From: Xiphophorus maculatus
Lineage: Eukaryota; Chordata; Actinopteri; Cyprinodontiformes; Poeciliidae
Assembly: GCF_002775205.1 (NCBI RefSeq)
Contig: NC_036456.1
Location: 18,255,463 to 18,319,462, forward strand
Direction of reading: 5' to 3'
DNA length: 64,000 bases
Each line of letters begins with the position of its first letter. Positions within the stretch are counted from its first letter, which is position 1. Below the pieces are notes generated by a model that searched no databases, was not told where the DNA came from, and saw only the letters and a list, made by a program, of their open reading frames with translations. Shown in pieces: positions 61,001 through 64,000 of the stretch. The translations under genes and the position numbers were made by a program.

Positions 61001-61487
61001 TCTGTCATGTACCTGGGTTGCAGTCGTCAGCCACTGGCAGTCCTTGAGTACCGGGCCAGTGGACCAGGTAGAGGTCAATGTACTCCAAGTCCAGCTGGGA
61101 CAAACTGTGGAGAGCCCCCTCCATCGCCCTCACACCTTGATCCTTAGGGCCCAGCTTACTGCAACAAAACATAGAGGAAAGGACATTACAGGCAATGTAA
61201 ACAATTAACTACAGAAGAAAAAAAAATAACCACCTGGTTATGAACACATCCTCTCTATTCAAGCCATGTTTTGGAAGAAGTTCTCTCAGAGCTTTGCCTA
61301 AGTCAGCTTCATTGCGATAGACCGCTGCACTGTCGAAGGATCTGTATCCAGCAGCCAGAGCAGCATCCACAGCCTGATAAACATCTGCAGGGCCACAGAG
61401 CTTGTAGGTCCCCAGACCCAACAGGGGCATCTGAAGTCCGGTGTTCAGGGCAACAGAATGTGCAGAAGAGACAGGCATGGGAGACAT
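57900..61487 (-). CDS. Aldo-keto reductase (glyoxal/YtbE-type, AKR family), five coding exons
   Basis: Cytosolic NADPH-dependent reductase of aldehydes and ketones, a single (beta/alpha)8 barrel. Coding exons on the minus strand are 61487-61234, 61158-61013, 60089-59950, 59016-58858 and 58079-57900; joined, 879 nt and 292 aa, a normal AKR length. All introns are GT-AG and every phase matches. The catalytic tetrad is intact: Asp52 and Tyr57 in FDSAAVYRNE, Lys86 in ITSKLG, His118 in DLYLVHWP. The GVSNY motif and the cofactor-binding LPKSSNPERI near the C-terminus are present. The protein ends HRFCWDPSEVA, without the long C-terminal specificity loop of AKR1B/1C enzymes, so it resembles bacterial glyoxal reductases and the fish zgc-type AKRs more than aldose reductase. 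Substrate is not inferable. ATG at 61487 is the first of two close Met codons (Met1, Met4). Confidence 0.95.
58340..58555 (+). pseudogene. PIF/Harbinger transposase remnant in reductase intron
   Basis: Translated in two frames it reads RRHFGELIVSHFTEEPWIQN then a frame change to TTFYKLCNAVRALEEPA, resembling the N-terminal part of HARBI1-type transposases. Frameshifted and too short to act. It lies antisense to the host gene. Confidence 0.5.
58858..59016 (-). CDS. Aldo-keto reductase coding exon 4
   Basis: Acceptor TTCCTGCAG; starts with the conserved VEFHP (QVEFHP motif of AKRs) and includes AYSSLGKGEL. Ends ACAG|GTGCAC. 159 nt, phase 0 at both ends. Confidence 0.94.
59045..59370. mobile_element. 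MITE family D, diverged copy in reductase intron
   Basis: 'AGAAGTAACTTTTCAGCAAC', 'TTTTAAGCAAATAATTACTT' and the mirrored 'TTGTTCTACTGGTAGATAAT' match the 56-kb foldback element. Confidence 0.65.
59400..59715. mobile_element. Foldback MITE related to 13.8 kb, partial
   Basis: 'CACAGCGCTAAGACCCTCCT' and 'CCTGACTTTGATTGGTTG', then 'AAGTTACATAAGGCAGTTTT' at the end, follow the layout of 13833-14338. Confidence 0.6.
59950..60089 (-). CDS. Aldo-keto reductase coding exon 3
   Basis: Acceptor ATTCCAG; codes GNRAQSWASLEELHGQGKL and the AIGVSNY cofactor motif. Ends in phase 0 at ACAG|GTAGGA. 140 nt. Confidence 0.93.
60490..60720 (+). mobile_element. Interspersed repeat in reductase intron
   Basis: 'AATCAAGTTTATTTATAGAG' with 'CACTTCAAAGCGATTTACAT' is a very common fish repeat end. 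A similar scrap lies at 48475-48515. Confidence 0.55.
61013..61158 (-). CDS. Aldo-keto reductase coding exon 2
   Basis: Follows a TTGTTGCAG acceptor. Completes Ser85, supplies catalytic Lys86, then LEYIDLYLVHWPG with His118. Ends at CCCAG|GTACAT. 146 nt. Confidence 0.93.
61234..61487 (-). CDS. Aldo-keto reductase coding exon 1
   Basis: Residues 1-84 and part of 85. Holds the first beta/alpha units with GLGTYKL and the AKR signature around GYRSFDSAAVY, hence catalytic Asp52 and Tyr57. The exon probably starts at 61490 or 61504 (two AG acceptors) and ends at donor ACCAG|GTGGTT. Phase 2. Confidence 0.92.
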
Positions 61488-61807
61488 CTGATGCTGAAAA
61501 CCCAGCTCTGTCAATAATGAAGAAACATACGGGGCATGGCAATTAAACACTAGAATAAAATGGTGCAAAATAACATTAACGCATTGTAAATGTATGAGCT
61601 ATAGCAAAGTACAAGAGCTGAACTTAAAGCTGTAAACACCATTCAATAATTACAGTTAAATGATCGGTATAAGCTTAAAATTGTCATAAACATCACAGTT
61701 TTAACTAATCTCCGTTGAAATAATTTAAGATAAAATAACATCAACCCCAAACTATTCACTTTTAACAAGGAACAGCAGAAAATGTCAACTAAACAATAAA
61801 AATCTAC

Positions 61808-61880
61808 CTTGCACAACGCTGACAACTGCAAAAAACTTCCGGTTATCAGCTGGCAGTCATGTGACAGACAATTGGGCGGT
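61808..61880 (-). other. Aldo-keto reductase non-coding first exon
   Basis: A minus-strand donor GCAAG|GTAGAT at 61808/61807 fits splicing to the acceptor just upstream of the ATG at 61487. No in-frame protein seems to be encoded here. The upstream limit is a guess from the promoter elements. Confidence 0.5.
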
Positions 61881-62045
61881 TTTTTGCCGTCACCATAGTG
61901 ACATTTGCCCTGGCGCCGCTGATTGGATGACGACGAAGCCAATCAGAGTAGCGCAACTGACTTAGAGGCGGGAATAAAGACACGAGAAACGGGCTTGATT
62001 GACGGGCAGGTTGTTAACCGTTGACGTCCTGCCGCCTGCCGGAGA
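61830..62045. promoter_or_regulatory. Bidirectional promoter between the aldo-keto reductase and majin
   Basis: GC/CpG-enriched and TATA-less. It carries inverted CCAAT boxes at 61871-61875 and 61922-61926, a direct CCAAT at 61939-61943, an ETS/GABP-type ACTTCCGG at 61835-61842, and a CRE-like TGACGTCC near 62022. Fewer than about 200 bp separate the inferred first exons of the two divergent genes, so one shared promoter is the simplest reading. Confidence 0.6.
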
Positions 62046-62102
62046 TTGAAGTTGCTACAGAGAAGACGAATTTGACGACGCCATTTTTCTGCTGCTATTA
62101 CG
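62046..62102 (+). other. majin: majin probable 5' UTR exon
   Basis: A donor ATTACG|GTAATT at 62102/62103 pairs with acceptor TCTAATTTCAG ending at 62221, 16 nt before the majin ATG. The 5' limit is not defined. Confidence 0.45.
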
Positions 62103-62237
62103 GTAATTAGAAGACCGTTAGAATGGGAGTTTATTTACAAAACTACCCGATAATAAGTTGAACAATTATTTTAAAAATGCGTTAAAAGTTTAAAAACTGT
62201 TTGTACGTTATCTAATTTCAGTTACGGCAGGTCAGAG

Positions 62238-62338
62238 ATGGCGCTGCGGCCCTTTTCTTTCCCATCCCCAGAAACTCGCTTCTTTACAGCTGACAGTTTA
62301 ATCTACAAGTTCAAGATTAGAGGAGGAAACAGCTTCAG
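62238..62338 (+). CDS. majin: majin coding exon 1
   Basis: 33 codons plus 2 nt, in an exon that begins at 62222. Ends GGNSF then AG|GC. Continuing through the GC site would add a non-conserved tail and meet a stop within about 70 nt. Confidence 0.9.
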
Positions 62339-64000
62339 GCAAGGCAGATATTCATGTTTTTACATTATTCTCGCGTCCTTCGGAGGTTTGAGGGAAAATC
62401 ACAACCTTTTAACATAAGAGAAAGAAACTCTGGTGTCTTTTTGTTGACTCAGAGCCAGAGCTACAAATATTCTGTCAGTTATCCATGTGTGTGTTTTCAA
62501 TTTTTTTTTTATGAATGTCATCATTATTGACTTACGTGTTCACCGTATATCGAAAATATACATGCATTTTCTGATACTTAACCACTTCATTGGAAATTTT
62601 AGCCATTAACTGCCTCTTTTTTTTTTTTTGTTTACCCACATGTAATTTTCAATCTTGCTAGGTTTTGAGTTGGATTTTTATTTAATTACAAATGATCAGA
62701 AATTCTAAATTTGACCATTTAAATTCTTTTCATGCAAAACCCTTAAAAAATATATATCAAATGCTATTTTTTATTCTCCAATCAGATATTTTCAAATTTG
62801 ATTTGTTTGTTTTTTTTCGGGTGTAGTTCTTGAGCTTGGCAGTATAAAAAAAGAGGCAGTAATATTGTTTAACTCCAGGAAAACTTTTGTTAATGCAATG
62901 TTTGGATGGTGGGCTAAAAAGAATAAATGTAATGCTCACAAATTACTTGCACAAATTATGGGGCCACTGGTTGAAATGTGTTTTTATAATTTTTTAAATT
63001 TATTTTTACAAATTCTTTCTAGATTTTATGCATCATGCTTTTATGTTTTCTATTTATGTTATGTTAAGGGTGTCAATATTGACTTTTTTATGGTTTTATT
63101 GACCTGAGTCTGTTATTAAGGTTATTTGTACTTGTGATATCATTTTTTTCTATGTACTCAGTGAAGATGAGGCTTTACAAGAAGGAAGCTTTGATCAAGA
63201 AATGGAGGTAATTTCTTTGTCATTGCCAGTTAAAACAGTTTTTTTCATCTGTGTATGTTTCTTTTTCTTACCCTGTCTCATATTTTGTGCTTTCAGGAAA
63301 TTGTCAGAGCTGTCCTTGGCAACTTGGACTGCCTCCAGCCCTTCTCCACTCAACATTTCATCATTTTTCCTTGTATCCTTTCCTTTACTTTATTTGCGAA
63401 TCATTGTCTTAATATATATCACCCCCCATTTAGCCAGTGTTTGGTCTGTTAACCTGAAATTGGCTCATCAACAGTTACATGGGTCTTCCTTTGTATAAAA
63501 CTTGTGATTTTGGTCTGCTGTTTGCATCTACTACAGGAAACTACCTAAAAAATTCTATAGTCTCAAAGTCTATTTGGTATGGAATTGGATTAAAGTAGTT
63601 TCCAGAAACTGGAAAAGAAAATCAAGTATGAAAATATTTTTATTTTCAGGTTTAGTTCCTTGTTACATTGTCAACATGATAATTATGAGAGCTTCAAAAA
63701 GTAAGTTCCCCCTATCAATGTCATTATACTGGTTTTTAAATAAAAGTTGTGTTAAAAAAGTGTTCACATTAAAATTCAAAAATTCTTTATTAATCCCAAA
63801 GGTAAATTAAATAAATAAAAACTGAACTATTTAAATTAAATAGTTGCGTTCATCCAAGCAGCTTATTATTGCACTTAAAACAGTCCTTTGTGGTATGAAT
63901 ATTGCACACACTGGTACTGTCAGCCATCCATCACCTAAATGTTTCCTTGACTTTGCCTTCCAGACAAAAAGAGCTGGGGGAAAGTGTGCAAACACGATGC
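62238..64000 (+). CDS. majin: Membrane-anchored junction protein (Majin), 5' part only
   Basis: In meiotic prophase MAJIN joins TERB1 and TERB2 to tether telomeres to the inner nuclear membrane. Visible coding exons are 62238-62338, 63162-63207, 63297-63372 and 63964-64000, where the window ends. Joined, they encode an N-terminus starting MALRPFSFPSPETRFF and YKFKIRGGNS, then VRAVLGNLDCLQPF, STQHFIIFPY and KKSWGKVCKHD. This follows the human MAJIN N-terminal domain (TERB2-binding region) closely. Frame is continuous across all junctions. Intron 1 uses a GC donor (CAG|GCAAGG at 62338/62339); the others are GT-AG. The start ATG has a good context (GAGATGG). The rest, including the C-terminal membrane segment, lies beyond the window. 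Confidence 0.93.
63162..63207 (+). CDS. majin: majin coding exon 2
   Basis: 46 nt after a pyrimidine-rich acceptor ending TACTCAG; donor GAG|GTAATT. Codes the acidic EDEALQEGSFDQEME linker that corresponds to the acidic segment of human MAJIN. Confidence 0.85.
63297..63372 (+). CDS. majin: majin coding exon 3
   Basis: Acceptor TGCTTTCAG; 76 nt coding EIVRAVLGNLDCLQPFSTQH and FIIFP, the best conserved part of the MAJIN N-terminal domain. Donor CCTT|GTATCC, phase 1. Confidence 0.92.
63775..63960 (-). mobile_element. LINE 3'-end fragment in majin intron 3
   Basis: 'AATTCTTTATTAATCCCAAA' is the inverted LINE tail motif (TTTGGGATTAATAAAG), followed by 'GCACTTAAAACAGTCCTTTG' text of the same LINE type. 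It ends just before the exon 4 acceptor. Confidence 0.5.
63964..64000 (+). CDS. majin: majin coding exon 4, cut by the window edge
   Basis: Acceptor CCTTCCAG; completes the split Tyr codon and codes KKSWGKVCKHDA, matching the KSKWERVSHLK region of human MAJIN in position. The exon continues past 64000. Confidence 0.88.

Noticed and set aside
1..64000. CRISPR array, operon, phage or plasmid features
   Set aside because: Tandem repeats here lack unique spacers (the 17-bp units abut directly) and genes have introns; the DNA is vertebrate.
1..64000. tRNA or rRNA genes
   Set aside because: No convincing A and B box pair or cloverleaf, and no rRNA-like stretch was found by eye.

Overview
The window is vertebrate nuclear DNA, most likely from a ray-finned (teleost) fish. 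The evidence is small introns with canonical splice signals, fish-type protein ends, abundant CA/GT, GATA and GGAT microsatellites, and many short DNA-transposon derivatives (hAT, Tc1/mariner, PIF/Harbinger, foldback MITEs) plus 5'-truncated LINE tails of kinds common in percomorph fish. There is no prokaryotic, plasmid or viral character. Species cannot be read from the sequence.

Layout. From 1 to about 47.7 kb I find no convincing coding exon. This stretch is intergenic or intronic and holds repeats: a 52-unit 17-bp minisatellite at 17.4-18.3 kb, a GATA-like array at 9.66-10.05 kb, facing GT and CA runs at 15.1-15.4 kb, a decayed Tc1-type transposon at 27.4-28.8 kb, a truncated LINE at 35.4-36.0 kb, a hAT MITE with intact 8-bp target duplication at 43.5 kb, and three copies of a ~600-bp repeat that carries RFX X-box-like motifs. 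Two CpG-rich, promoter-like islands stand out: 1.24-1.56 kb and 28.9-29.2 kb. The latter has TATA and CCAAT boxes oriented for minus-strand transcription.

From 47.7 kb to the end the window is gene-dense. (1) bad, the BH3-only pro-apoptotic gene, is on the + strand with a CpG promoter at 47.8 kb and coding exons at 49740-49884, 50460-50674 and 52277-52414 (165 aa). It is followed by a repeat-poor 3.6 kb that may be a long 3' UTR or may hide an extra small gene. (2) A cytosolic aldo-keto reductase is on the - strand, with five coding exons from 61487 down to 57900 (292 aa, full catalytic tetrad). (3) majin, the meiotic telomere/nuclear-envelope junction gene, is on the + strand from 62238 and runs off the right edge. 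The reductase and majin are divergent and appear to share one TATA-less, CCAAT/ETS-type promoter around 61.85-62.05 kb. bad and the reductase converge.

The three genes have no obvious shared pathway (apoptosis, carbonyl reduction, meiosis). Exon boundaries were derived by hand from splice signals, reading-frame continuity and remembered protein families; none is confirmed by transcript data. Nothing here looks like a wholly new system. The best leads are a phase-compatible cryptic exon pair downstream of bad, the variant-zoned minisatellite, a GC-AG intron in majin, and transposon-borne X-box motifs.
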